DNA of 64,000 bases, from the NCBI GenBank assembly GCA_038225855.1, contig JBBRQU010000014.1, positions 24,930-88,929 of the forward strand, written 5' to 3'. Both the position numbers and the translations under genes were made by a program. The stretch comes from CAHJXF01 sp038225855. Lineage in GTDB: Bacteria; Pseudomonadota; Gammaproteobacteria; Burkholderiales; Burkholderiaceae_D. Positions 24,914-33,729 of the stretch are shown in pieces; position 1 is the stretch's first letter; the number at the start of each line of letters is the position of its first letter. The notes under the pieces are model-generated. The model ran no database searches. It was not told where the DNA came from and saw only the letters and a list, made by a program, of their open reading frames with translations.

Positions 24914-26437
24914 ATGCATCGAGTCTCCGCGCGTCCTTCATCGTCGCGCCGTTCATTGAAGAAGACTTCCGGTCCGGCCATCGACTCGCTGGCGTTCGCG
25001 CTGCTCGGCGCCGCGCGCGTGTGTGCCGGCGTGCGCTCGGGACGTTCGTTGCGCGACGGACTCGATCGCGAGCGCAGCACATTGGCAAGCGCTTCGCATG
25101 AAGCCGGTGCGTCGCGCGCAAGAGTCGCCGCGCATCGATCGGACCCGATCGCCGCGATTCACGACTTGTCCGCGCGTACCCTGCGACGGCGCGGACGCGC
25201 CGATGCGCTGCTTGCCCTGATCGCGGATCGCATACCCGATCCTCCCCTGTTGCGAGAACTCCTCGTCGTGGCGATCGCATTGCTGGTCGATGCGCTCGAC
25301 GATCGCTTCGCGGTGGATGCTTCATTCGAAACGCGCGTCCAGGGCTTGCCTTACGCGCCCTTCACGCTGGTGGACCAGGCGGTCGATGCCGCGGCCTCAA
25401 TGCCCGAACTCGCACGCGGCAAGAGCTTCGTCAACGCGGTGTTGCGCAATCTCCTGCGGCGCATCGAGGAGACGCCGACCGTGTTGGCGCGTGTCCTGCG
25501 CGGCGATCAGGCGAGCGACGAAGCGCGCTATGAATTGCCGTCGTGGTGGGTCGCGCGCCTGCGTGATGCCTATCCCCACGCCTGGCCCGCGATCGTGGCG
25601 TCGGCGCTCGAGACCCCGCCGCTGGTGGTGCGCGTCAATCGTCGCAAGACCACGCGCGATGCCTATATCGAGCGACTCGCGAACGAGGGCATCGCCGCGG
25701 TGGCGGTCGGTCCTTCTGCAGTGCGCCTGGAGCGCGCGACGCCCGTGTCTCGCATCCCGGGAGTCGCGGACGGCGTCGTCTCGGTGCAGGACGAAGCGGC
25801 GCAACGCGCTGCTTTCCTGCTCGATGTCGCCGATGGCATGCGGGTTCTCGATGCCTGTGCCGCACCGGGCGGCAAGACCGGGCATCTGCTGGAACTGGCC
25901 GATCTCGATCTGACTGCGATCGATGCCGATGCGGCACGTCTGTCGCGCGTCAAGGACAACCTCGATCGACTGGGGCTTTCGGCGGGTCTGTCTGCAAAGC
26001 TGATCGCGGGCGACGCCGCGCGGCCCGAACGCTGGTGGGACGGCAAGCATTTCGATCGCATCCTCGTCGATGTCCCGTGCACTGCGTCGGGCATCCTGCG
26101 ACGCCATCCCGATATTCGCTGGCTGCGTCGTGAACACGACATCGCCACGCTGTCGCGTGCCGCGCAACACATCACGGGCGCTTTGTGGTCGTTGCTCAAG
26201 CCCGATGGTAAATTGCTTCTCGTGACCTGCTCCGTTTTTCCCGAGGAATCCGTGCGCCACGCGCACGCGTTCGCGACCCGCCACCGTGATGCCATCGCGC
26301 TTGCCGCGCCCGGGCAATTGCTGCCCGTTCGCGGGGACCACGGCGGCGCGGGAGTCGATGTCGATGCCGCCGCCGCTGCCCGCGCAACGGTGGACCACGA
26401 CGGTCTTTTTTTCGCGCTGTACGCAAAGATGCGGTGA
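24914..26437 (+). CDS. rsmB: 16S rRNA m5C967 methyltransferase RsmB
   Basis: A 507-residue enzyme that methylates C967 of 16S rRNA. An N-terminal NusB-like RNA-binding domain (to about residue 180) ends in ARGKSFVNAVLRNLLRR. The SAM-binding loop is VLDACAAPGGKTGHLLEL. The two catalytic cysteines are in VDVPCTASGILRRHPDIRW and LLLVTCSVFPEES. The N-terminal 50 residues are longer and more Ser/Arg-rich than usual, so the true start may be later than the ATG at 24914. The stop codon overlaps the next gene, and the order rsmB-DUF4390-ntrY-ntrX-trkA-trkH is a conserved betaproteobacterial block. Confidence 0.93.
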   Translation: MHRVSARPSSSRRSLKKTSGPAIDSLAFALLGAARVCAGVRSGRSLRDGLDRERSTLASASHEAGASRARVAAHRSDPIAAIHDLSARTLRRRGRADALLALIADRIPDPPLLRELLVVAIALLVDALDDRFAVDASFETRVQGLPYAPFTLVDQAVDAAASMPELARGKSFVNAVLRNLLRRIEETPTVLARVLRGDQASDEARYELPSWWVARLRDAYPHAWPAIVASALETPPLVVRVNRRKTTRDAYIERLANEGIAAVAVGPSAVRLERATPVSRIPGVADGVVSVQDEAAQRAAFLLDVADGMRVLDACAAPGGKTGHLLELADLDLTAIDADAARLSRVKDNLDRLGLSAGLSAKLIAGDAARPERWWDGKHFDRILVDVPCTASGILRRHPDIRWLRREHDIATLSRAAQHITGALWSLLKPDGKLLLVTCSVFPEESVRHAHAFATRHRDAIALAAPGQLLPVRGDHGGAGVDVDAAAAARATVDHDGLFFALYAKMR

Positions 26438-27072
26438 TGTGGCTCAGGATCACAAGTCCTGCGCCCGGTTCGCTTCGTCGTCTCGACAGAAGCCCGCTCG
26501 TGCGCATGCGAAGAAATCAATGTCTGCTGGCTATCGGCCTGTTGCTTGCACTGTGCCTGGGAGTGCCGCCTGCGCGCGCGGCGACCGATCGCATCGAGGT
26601 GGTGCAGGCGGCCGTCGAGACGCGCGATGACGGCTATTACTTCAACGGTGAGTTCGACTTCGATCTCAAGCCGCGGGTCGCAGAGGCGCTCGACCGCGGC
26701 CTCACGCTCTACTTCGTCGTCGAAGTTGAAGTGACGCGCTCCCGCTGGTACTGGTTCGACGAGCACAACGTCACCGCCGCATTGAATTTCCGCTTGTCGT
26801 ATTACGCGCTCACGCGGCAGTATCGCGTGTCGACCGGCAACCTTCAGTTGGGATTGCCGACGCTGGGCGAGGCGCTCGGCGTGATCGGCCACGTGCGGGA
26901 CTGGAAGTTCGCCGAACGAAACACGCTCAAGGCCGGCGAGTCGTATGCAGTCGCGGTGCGCATGCGCCTTGACACGACGCAACTGCCCAAGCCCTTCCAG
27001 ATCAATGCCCTCACCAATCGCGACTGGACCCTTGAGTCCGACAGTAAGCGCTTCGGCTTCGAGCCGCACTGA
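26437..27072 (+). CDS. Exported DUF4390 protein
   Basis: A protein of 211 residues from the ATG overlapping the rsmB stop; an internal ATG at 26506 (MRRNQCLLAIGLLLALCLG) gives a more standard signal peptide and may be the true start. After the signal come TDRIEVVQAAVETRDDGYYF, DFDLKPRVAEALDRGLTLYF and FRLSYYALTRQYRVSTG, the pattern of DUF4390. It is a predicted periplasmic beta-rich domain found between rsmB and ntrY in betaproteobacteria. No enzymatic motif is evident. Constant linkage to the NtrY kinase suggests it may act in signal input, but that is inference. Confidence 0.88.
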   Translation: MWLRITSPAPGSLRRLDRSPLVRMRRNQCLLAIGLLLALCLGVPPARAATDRIEVVQAAVETRDDGYYFNGEFDFDLKPRVAEALDRGLTLYFVVEVEVTRSRWYWFDEHNVTAALNFRLSYYALTRQYRVSTGNLQLGLPTLGEALGVIGHVRDWKFAERNTLKAGESYAVAVRMRLDTTQLPKPFQINALTNRDWTLESDSKRFGFEPH

Positions 27073-27162
27073 GTTGCGCCGCACTTGGAACTGCGCGCAA
27101 TCTGCGCGTAATCTGTTTCTCGTGCGACAGCCCCTGCGACATCCCTGCCGAGCCGACCCTTC

Positions 27163-29697
27163 ATGAAGCCCCACGCCCTGCGACGCAGCGCGCGCCCCGT
27201 CTGGCGCACGCGCACGCTGCGCTACGGGGTGACGCTCGCGGCATCGATTGCCGGGGTGCTGCTGTTCCTGCTTGCGTCCGCATCGTCGAACACGCCGCTG
27301 TTCGAACGCCACTACCCGTTGCTGCTTGCGCTCAATGCGACTGCCGCGGCAGCCTTGCTGGTGATTGTCGTGGTGCTGGTCGTGCGACTCGCGCGGCGCT
27401 ATCGCGCCGGTCAGTTCGGCACGCGCATGATGGTGCGCTTCGCATTGGCGTTCGGACTGATGGGCGTTGTGCCGGGCGCGCTGATCTACGTGGTCTCGGT
27501 GCAGTTCCTCGGTAAAGGCATCGAGTCATGGTTCGATGTGCGTGTCGACAATGCGCTCGAATCGGGCCTTGCTCTCGGCCGCACGACGCTCGACGCGATG
27601 CTGGGCGAACTCAACGGCAAGGCGCGCAGCATCGCCTATGGTCTGTCGGACAGGCCCGAATTGCAGCAGGGGCAGTCCCTCAATCGCTTGCGCGAACAAA
27701 CCAGCGTCGAGCAGGCGCTGCTGTTCACCGCCAGCGGTCGCACGCTCGCCGCGGCGGCCGCGAGCGCGGACAACGGGACGATCGCACCCGAGCTGCCTCC
27801 TTCGGCGGTGATGCGTCAGCTTCGCATCGCACGCGGCTACTCGGCGATCGAGAGTTCATTGCCCGATTCACAGTCCGCGCCGCAGTCCGCGCCGCAGTCC
27901 GCCGTACAGCCCAGTCTGCAAGCTGCGCTGCGCGGCGCGCCCGATGGGTCGGCGAGACCCCAGAGCCGTGAGCCGATCAGCGACGAGCCGCGCGGCTTGC
28001 GACTGCGAGTCATCGTTCCGGTCCCGACACCCAGCTTCCTGCTTCGTTCCGAAACGATCTACCTGCAGTTGCTGCAGAGCGTTCCGCCCGCACTGGCCGC
28101 GAACGCGGAAGCCGTGCAAAGCGGCATGCGCAACTATCAGGAGTTATCGCTGGCGCGAAGCGGCTTGCAGAAGATCTATTCGGTGACGCTGGCCTTGACC
28201 TTGTTGCTGTCGATCTGTGCGGCGCTCGCGGTTGCGTTCCTGCTCGCAAGCTGGTTGACCGAGCCGCTGCTCTTGCTCGCCGAGGGAACCAAGGCGGTTG
28301 CGGGCGGCGACTACAGCCCGATGCGCGAAATCGAGACCAGGGACGAACTCGGTACGCTCACGCAGTCGTTCAACACCATGGTCCGTCAGCTCGGCGAAGC
28401 GCGCTCCTCGGTCGAGAAGAATCGCGCGGCGCTGGTCGCGGCCAATACCTATCTGGAGAGCATTCTTTCGAACCTTTCGGCGGGCGTGCTGGTGTTCGAC
28501 GATGTCTTCCAGCTCGTGACCACCAACGACGGCGCCGGACGCATCCTCGGCACCTCGCTTGCGCCGTGGCTGGGCCGTCGATTGATTGCCGATCAACCTG
28601 TCGACGCCAGCGATGACGCCAGCGATGACACCGTCGGCGACGCGGCTCTGCGCGCGATGGGCAAGGCGATCGAAGCGAGCTTCGCCGACCCGGCCACCGC
28701 AGGCACCGACTGGCAACGTCAGATCGAACTCGACCTCGGCGACGGCAGCGATCCGCTGGTGGTGCTCGCGCGCGGATCGCGCTGTCCGGTCGGCAGCGGC
28801 GCGGATCGCCGCGACGGCTACCTCGTCGTATTCGACGACGTGACCGAGGTGATCTCCGCGCAGCGCTCGGTCGCGTGGGCCGAAGTCGCGCGCCGCCTCG
28901 CGCATGAAATCAAGAATCCCCTGACGCCGATCCAGTTGTCGGCCGAGCGTTTGAAGATGAAGCTCGAAGGCCATGTCGGGCCGCGCGAAGCAGAGGTCCT
29001 CGAGCGCGGCGTCACGACCATCGTCAATCAGGTTTCGGCGATGAAGCGCATGGTCGACGACTTTCGCGACTACGCGAAAGTGCCCGACGCGTCGCTGCAT
29101 CCGCTGGACCTCAATGCGCTGGTCACAGAAGTCATGACGCTCTACGACGTTCATACCGAAGCCCGGCACGGGGCGCCGCTGCGCGCGGTCGAGGCGCCGC
29201 GCACATCGCAACCATCGAACGCGGCCGTAGCGCGACCGATCGTCATGCTCGAGAACGATCTGCCGCTCGTCATCGGCGACGCGACGCGCTTGCGTCAGGT
29301 GATTCACAATCTGGTGCAGAACGCGCAGGACGCGACCCACGACGTGGCCGCGCCTCGGGTCGTGATCGCGACCGATACCGTGATGCCGCGCGTGCTGCCG
29401 CGTGTGACGCCACACGTGATGGCGCACGCGCATGCCGGGGATGCGGGACGCCGCGAACCGCTGGTGCGTCTGACTGTCTCAGACAACGGCAACGGCTTTC
29501 CGGCTAGAATCCTGACGCGCGCCTTCGAGCCGTACGTGACGACGAAGGCCCGGGGCACGGGTCTCGGTTTGGCAGTGGTCAAGAAAATCGTCGACGAACA
29601 TCAGGCGCGCATCGAACTCAAGAACCGCGAAGAGGGCGGTGCCGTGGTCGTCATCGTGTTTACCCGCGTGGCGCTTCGCTCCGCCAAAGTTGCCTGA
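27163..29697 (+). CDS. ntrY: NtrY-like sensor histidine kinase
   Basis: An 844-residue membrane kinase. Three N-terminal helices (about residues 22-42, 52-75 and 90-112) precede an extracytoplasmic domain to about residue 335. A further helix (TLALTLLLSICAALAVAF), HAMP (about 365-420), PAS (about 430-560), and the dimerisation domain with phospho-acceptor His581 in RRLAHEIKNPLTPIQ follow. The ATPase domain has NLVQNAQDA, SDNGNGFP and GTGLGLAVVKKIVDEH. It probably senses nitrogen or redox state and phosphorylates the downstream NtrX-like protein. Three separate 12-bp tandem arrays insert short repeats at residues 235-250, 481-492 and 741-756. The last lies in a loop inside the ATPase domain. 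Confidence 0.92.
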   Translation: MKPHALRRSARPVWRTRTLRYGVTLAASIAGVLLFLLASASSNTPLFERHYPLLLALNATAAAALLVIVVVLVVRLARRYRAGQFGTRMMVRFALAFGLMGVVPGALIYVVSVQFLGKGIESWFDVRVDNALESGLALGRTTLDAMLGELNGKARSIAYGLSDRPELQQGQSLNRLREQTSVEQALLFTASGRTLAAAAASADNGTIAPELPPSAVMRQLRIARGYSAIESSLPDSQSAPQSAPQSAVQPSLQAALRGAPDGSARPQSREPISDEPRGLRLRVIVPVPTPSFLLRSETIYLQLLQSVPPALAANAEAVQSGMRNYQELSLARSGLQKIYSVTLALTLLLSICAALAVAFLLASWLTEPLLLLAEGTKAVAGGDYSPMREIETRDELGTLTQSFNTMVRQLGEARSSVEKNRAALVAANTYLESILSNLSAGVLVFDDVFQLVTTNDGAGRILGTSLAPWLGRRLIADQPVDASDDASDDTVGDAALRAMGKAIEASFADPATAGTDWQRQIELDLGDGSDPLVVLARGSRCPVGSGADRRDGYLVVFDDVTEVISAQRSVAWAEVARRLAHEIKNPLTPIQLSAERLKMKLEGHVGPREAEVLERGVTTIVNQVSAMKRMVDDFRDYAKVPDASLHPLDLNALVTEVMTLYDVHTEARHGAPLRAVEAPRTSQPSNAAVARPIVMLENDLPLVIGDATRLRQVIHNLVQNAQDATHDVAAPRVVIATDTVMPRVLPRVTPHVMAHAHAGDAGRREPLVRLTVSDNGNGFPARILTRAFEPYVTTKARGTGLGLAVVKKIVDEHQARIELKNREEGGAVVVIVFTRVALRSAKVA
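27865..27912 (+). repeat. 12-bp tandem array in the ntrY sensor domain
   Basis: GATTCACAGTCC, GCGCCGCAGTCC, GCGCCGCAGTCC and GCCGTACAGCCC encode DSQS APQS APQS AVQP (residues 235-250). The two middle units are identical. Confidence 0.9.
28603..28638 (+). repeat. 12-bp tandem array in the ntrY PAS region
   Basis: GACGCCAGCGAT twice, identical, then GACACCGTCGGC. It encodes DASD DASD DTVG (residues 481-492), an acidic loop insertion. Confidence 0.9.
29383..29430 (+). repeat. 12-bp tandem array in the ntrY ATPase domain
   Basis: ATGCCGCGCGTG, CTGCCGCGTGTG, ACGCCACACGTG and ATGGCGCACGCG encode MPRV LPRV TPHV MAHA (residues 741-756). The unit matches the first unit in fmt (CTGCCGCGCGTG) at 11 of 12. 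Confidence 0.85.
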
Positions 29698-29703
29698 TTT
29701 CGC

Positions 29704-29729
29704 GCGCTGACGTCGAGCGCTGACGTTCT
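29704..29729. repeat. 13-bp tandem duplication between ntrY and ntrX
   Basis: GCGCTGACGTCGA is followed by GCGCTGACGTTCT (10 of 13 identical), directly after the ntrY stop. This gap of 116 nt otherwise shows no clear feature except the ntrX start region. Confidence 0.55.
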
Positions 29730-29813
29730 GGTGTAGCGTCGAGCGGTCGACGATCCTCGCGATTGCTGCAGTGGTCACGCCGGCTGGCGTGTGTTTTATT
29801 TTCACGGCGAGGC

Positions 29814-30602
29814 ATGGCCAACATTCTTGTAGTCGACGACGAAGTCGGCATTCGTGAACTTCTGTCGGAGATACTCGGCGACGAGGGACATGTCGTCGCG
29901 CTCGCCGAGAATGCGGCCGCTGCGCGCGCCAGGCGCCTGGCCGAAACCTTCGACCTGGTTCTGCTCGACATCTGGATGCCCGACACCGACGGCGTGACGC
30001 TGCTCAAGGAGTGGGCCGCGACCGGTGCGTTGACGATGCCGGTCATCATGATGTCGGGGCACGCGACCATCGACACGGCGGTCGAAGCGACGCGCATCGG
30101 CGCGATCGACTTCCTGGAAAAACCGATCGCCTTGCAGAAACTTCTGCGCGCGGTCCAGAAGGGGCTCGATCGCGGCTCGATGCGCGCGCTCGCGCAGGCC
30201 GCCGCACTACGCGCATCGCGGCCGGTCGCGGGCAACCTGCAAGGGGCGACCTCCAATGTGCTCGACGCGTCCGCACGCAATGGCGGACCGCCGCTGAACG
30301 CGCTCGCCAACGACGCCGCGGGCGTCATGCCGCTGGGACCGAACGTGACCGTCGGGCCGTTCGCGCACGGACTCGATGCATCGGGTGCGCCGCTGCCGTA
30401 TCCGGTTCGCGGCAGCGTGCCTATCGACCTTCCGCTGCGTGAAGCGCGCGATGCGTTCGAGCGCGCCTATTTCGAATATCACCTCGCGCAGGAAAACGGC
30501 AGCATGACGCGCGTCGCCGAAAAGACCGGGCTCGAACGCACCCACCTGTACCGCAAATTGAAACAACTCGGCATCGAACTGAACAAGTCACCGCGCAGAT
30601 GA
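29814..30602 (+). CDS. NtrX-like response regulator lacking the AAA+ domain
   Basis: A 262-residue protein with an N-terminal receiver domain (MANILVVDDEVGIRELLSEI). The phospho-acceptor is Asp52 in VLLDIWMPDTDG, Thr/Ser is in IMMSGHATIDTAVEA, and Lys is in DFLEKPI. Residues about 125-205 form a low-complexity Ala/Gly/Pro linker. The C-terminus (about 215-258) is a Fis-type HTH: FERAYFEYHLAQENGSMTRV, then TGLERTHLYRKLKQLGI. Full NtrX proteins carry a sigma54-activating AAA+ domain between these parts. It is absent here, with no frame disruption, so the protein probably regulates sigma70-type promoters like PrrA/ActR. The partner is the NtrY kinase just upstream. Confidence 0.88.
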   Translation: MANILVVDDEVGIRELLSEILGDEGHVVALAENAAAARARRLAETFDLVLLDIWMPDTDGVTLLKEWAATGALTMPVIMMSGHATIDTAVEATRIGAIDFLEKPIALQKLLRAVQKGLDRGSMRALAQAAALRASRPVAGNLQGATSNVLDASARNGGPPLNALANDAAGVMPLGPNVTVGPFAHGLDASGAPLPYPVRGSVPIDLPLREARDAFERAYFEYHLAQENGSMTRVAEKTGLERTHLYRKLKQLGIELNKSPRR

Positions 30603-30627
30603 ACGTTTGCGTGAACTCGCGCGCATT

Positions 30628-30651
30628 GCGCCCCGCGTCGTCCCGCGCGTC
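30628..30651 (+). repeat. 12-bp tandem array upstream of trkA
   Basis: GCGCCCCGCGTC and GTCCCGCGCGTC are followed by GTCCATTTCGCG. From 30640 the 24 bases match the end of the fmt array (24049-24072) at 20 positions, including the CCATTTCGCG flank. It lies in the 88-nt ntrX-trkA gap. Confidence 0.7.
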
Positions 30652-30690
30652 GTCCATTTCGCGTGCCAACGCATACGTGTTGCCTGTCCG

Positions 30691-32097
30691 ATGAAGATCA
30701 TCATCGTCGGCGCCGGCCGCGTCGGTGCAAGCGTCGCCGAATTGCTGGTGTCGGAGCGCAACGACATCACCGTCATCGACAGTGACCCGGCTGTGCTTGC
30801 GACGCTCGCCGAACGCTTCGACTTCAAGGTCGTCGTCGGCAATGCGATTCAACCGTCGGTCTTGCGGGATGCGGGGGCCGAAGACGCGGACCTCCTGATT
30901 GCAGCGGCCGCGCGCGACGAAACCAACCTCGTCGTCTGCCGCATCGCCAAGCAGCGCTTCAACGTACCCACGCGCATCGTGCGGCTGCGCGCGGCCGAAT
31001 TCGCGCAACATCCCGAGCTGACCGGCGTAGAGGGGTTCTGCGCCGACTACGTCATCTCGCCCGAGCAGAGCGTCACGCAGGCGATCGTCCGTCTGATCGA
31101 ATATCCCGAAGCGCTGCAGGTGATCGAGTTCGCATCGGGCAAGGTCGCGCTGGTTGCGGCGCGCGCCTACGAAGGCGGACTGCTCACCGGACACACGCTG
31201 ATGGAGCTCGGCGAGCATCTGAAAGGCGTCGACGCGCGCATCGTCGCGATCTTTCGCAACGAGAGATCGATCACGCCCGACGGCAACACGCGTATCGAAG
31301 CCGACGACGAAGTGTTCTGTCTGGCGCCGAAGAAAGACATCCGCCGCGTGCTCGTCGAGTTGCGACCCAAGGACAAGAAGGTCGAACGCATCATGATCGC
31401 CGGCGGCGGCAACATCGGCCTGCGGCTCGCCCGCATTCTCGAAGCCGAGTACCGCGGCAAGTATCAGGTCAAGATCGTCGATGCGTTCAAGAAGCGCTGC
31501 GAATATCTCGCGCAGGAGTTATCGCACACGCTGGTCCTCGCGGGCGACGCGACCGACGAGGATCTGCTCGCCGATGAACACGTCAACGACATGGACCTCT
31601 TCATCGCGCTGACCAACGACGACGAAGACAACATCATGGCGTCGCTGCTGGCCAAGAAGATGGGCGCGCGTCGCGTGATCGCATTGATCAACCGGCGCGC
31701 ATACGGCGAGTTGATGCAGGGCGGCCAGATCGATGTCGCGCTGTCGCCCGCGCAGGCGACCATCGGTGAACTGCTGACCTATGTGCGCAGCGGCGACGTG
31801 GTGGCCGTGCATTCGCTGCGACGCGGAGCGGCCGAAGCGATCGAAGTGATCGCGCACGGCGATGCGAAGGCGTCGCGCGTGATCGGCAAGCGCGTCGACC
31901 AGATCGATCTGTTTACCGGCAATGCCGGCGTATTCGTCGGCGCGATCGTTCGCGGCAAGGGCGACGGCGCTCGCGTGCTGATGGCGCATCACGACACCGT
32001 GATCGAAGCCGAGGACCACGTGATCGTGTTCGTCACAAACAAGCGCATGATCCCCAAGGTGGAGAAGTTGTTCCAGGTCGGCGCCGGATTCCTGTAG
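30691..32097 (+). CDS. trkA: Trk system potassium transporter regulatory protein TrkA
   Basis: A 468-residue cytoplasmic protein that binds NAD(H)/ATP and gates the TrkH channel. It has two RCK domains, each starting with a dinucleotide fold: MKIIIVGAGRVGASVAELL at residue 1 and RIMIAGGGNIGLRLARILE near residue 232. Each is followed by a TrkA-C half (VKSAVK-like ligand pocket in the family). SLLAKKMGARRVIALINRRA is a conserved late block. The ATG at 30691 is chosen because the Rossmann strand begins at once. The pair with trkH, 30 nt downstream, is an operon, probably continuing from ntrYX. Confidence 0.95.
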   Translation: MKIIIVGAGRVGASVAELLVSERNDITVIDSDPAVLATLAERFDFKVVVGNAIQPSVLRDAGAEDADLLIAAAARDETNLVVCRIAKQRFNVPTRIVRLRAAEFAQHPELTGVEGFCADYVISPEQSVTQAIVRLIEYPEALQVIEFASGKVALVAARAYEGGLLTGHTLMELGEHLKGVDARIVAIFRNERSITPDGNTRIEADDEVFCLAPKKDIRRVLVELRPKDKKVERIMIAGGGNIGLRLARILEAEYRGKYQVKIVDAFKKRCEYLAQELSHTLVLAGDATDEDLLADEHVNDMDLFIALTNDDEDNIMASLLAKKMGARRVIALINRRAYGELMQGGQIDVALSPAQATIGELLTYVRSGDVVAVHSLRRGAAEAIEVIAHGDAKASRVIGKRVDQIDLFTGNAGVFVGAIVRGKGDGARVLMAHHDTVIEAEDHVIVFVTNKRMIPKVEKLFQVGAGFL

Positions 32098-32127
32098 CCT
32101 CGTCTCGACTACGACGACCGCGTCGGC

Positions 32128-33597
32128 ATGTCCACCTTCCTGCCCGTCGCCCACGTGCTCGGCGCGATCATTGCGCTGTTCGGCCTGGCCTTCCTGGTTC
32201 CGCTGGGAGTCGCGCTCGGCTACGGCGAAAACGCGCTCTCGATTTACGGCATACCCCTAGCGATCACGATCTTCGCGGGCGGCGCGTTGTACCTCGCCAC
32301 GCTCATGAGCGTGCGGCGCTCGCGCCGCGAACTTCAGCCGCGCGACGGGTTCCTGCTCGTCAGCCTGGTGTGGATCGTCGTCCCGCTGTTTGCGATGCAG
32401 CCCTATCTGCTGCAACTGCCGCAACTGTCGATCACCGATGCCTACTTCGAGGCCGTCTCGGGATTGACGACGACCGGTGCGACGACGCTGGTCGACCTCG
32501 ATCATCTGCCCAGGTCGCTGCACGCGTGGCGTGCGCTGACGGTGTGGGTCGGGGGCATGGGCGTGCTGGTGCTCGCGGTGGCGATCCTGCCGGTGCTCGG
32601 TGTCGGGGGCAGCCAGGTCTTCAAGGCCGAAACACCCGGACCGATGAAGGACTCGCGCCTCACGCCGCGTATCGCCGAAACGGCCAAGGGCTTGTATGGC
32701 GTCTATCTGGGGTTGTCGATACTCTGCATGCTGTGTTTGAAGTGGGCAGGCATGTCGTGGTTCGACGCGTTCTGCCACGCGGGCTCGATCCTCGGCCTGG
32801 GCGGCGTATCGACGCACGACGCGAGCTTTGCGTACTTCGATTCGTTTGCGATCGAGTTCGTCGCGATGATCTTCATGACGCTCGCGGCGCTCAACTTCGC
32901 GACCCATTTCCGCGCGGTTCGGCAACGCAGCCTGTCGGCCTACAGCCGTTGTCCCGAAACCCGCTGGACCTTGTTCGCGCTGATTCTCGGCAGCCTGATC
33001 GTCGCGAGTTTCCTGCTGCGTACCGGCACTTATCTCGAACCCTGGAGCGCGTTGCGCTACGCGTTCTTCAACACCGTCTCGGTGGCCACGACGGCAGGAT
33101 TCGCCAGCACCGACTTCAGTGCGTGGCCCGAGTTCGCGCCGGTGTTCATGCTGTTTCTGTCGTGCTTCGCGGCAAGCGCGGGTTCGACCGGCGGAGGCAT
33201 CAAAATGATTCGCGCGGTGCTGATGGGCAAGCAGACCGCGCGCGAAATGGTGCGCATCCTGCACCCGCGCGTCGTCAATCCCTTGCGCCTGGGCAGCGAG
33301 ATCGTCGACAACAAGGTGGTGTTCTCGATGCTCGCGTTCATGCTGATGTATGGGGCGACGATTGTCACGCTGACGATCGCGATGCTGTTCACCGGACTCG
33401 ACGTGATCACCGCGTTCACGGCCGTGGTCTCGTGCGTGAACAACGCGGGCCCCGGCATGAATCAGGTGGGACCGGCCACCACGTTCGCGGTCCTGAGCGA
33501 CGCGCAGAGCTGGATCTGCATCGTCGCGATGATTCTCGGCCGGCTTGAACTATTCACGCTGCTGGTACTCTTCACGCCAGGATTCTGGCGCAAGTAA
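32128..33597 (+). CDS. trkH: Trk potassium uptake channel protein TrkH
   Basis: A 489-residue inner-membrane protein built of four pore-loop repeats. Each selectivity-filter segment is visible: SGLTTTGATTLVDLDHL, GLGGVSTHDASFAYF, TTAGFASTDFSAWPEF and NNAGPGMNQVGPATTF. Together they line the K+ pathway. The intramembrane loop region with GGGIKMIRAVLM is also present. It works with TrkA, which is encoded just upstream. Length and topology are standard for TrkH/TrkG. The downstream gap of 132 nt contains a promoter-like pair for the DUF3567 gene. Confidence 0.95.
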   Translation: MSTFLPVAHVLGAIIALFGLAFLVPLGVALGYGENALSIYGIPLAITIFAGGALYLATLMSVRRSRRELQPRDGFLLVSLVWIVVPLFAMQPYLLQLPQLSITDAYFEAVSGLTTTGATTLVDLDHLPRSLHAWRALTVWVGGMGVLVLAVAILPVLGVGGSQVFKAETPGPMKDSRLTPRIAETAKGLYGVYLGLSILCMLCLKWAGMSWFDAFCHAGSILGLGGVSTHDASFAYFDSFAIEFVAMIFMTLAALNFATHFRAVRQRSLSAYSRCPETRWTLFALILGSLIVASFLLRTGTYLEPWSALRYAFFNTVSVATTAGFASTDFSAWPEFAPVFMLFLSCFAASAGSTGGGIKMIRAVLMGKQTAREMVRILHPRVVNPLRLGSEIVDNKVVFSMLAFMLMYGATIVTLTIAMLFTGLDVITAFTAVVSCVNNAGPGMNQVGPATTFAVLSDAQSWICIVAMILGRLELFTLLVLFTPGFWRK

Positions 33598-33667
33598 TCT
33601 TGCTGCGGTTGCGTCGACGCGCTGGTCGGCGCACGCCTTGAATCCGGTCATTTGGCCCCGATCTTGC

Positions 33668-33697
33668 TTGAAATCCATAAGGTTCGTCGCGCATATT
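33668..33697 (+). promoter_or_regulatory. Possible sigma70 promoter for the DUF3567 gene
   Basis: TTGAAA (33668-33673), an 18-nt spacer and CATATT (33692-33697) lie 32 nt before the ATG at 33730. The match to consensus is moderate. Confidence 0.4.
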
Positions 33698-33729
33698 GCC
33701 GCTGCGTCCCTTCGCAATCGGAGTCGTCG

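Noticed and set aside
27865..27912. Short direct repeats as a CRISPR array
   Set aside because: The units are contiguous with no spacers, are only 12 bp long, and keep the ntrY reading frame. No cas gene is in the window.
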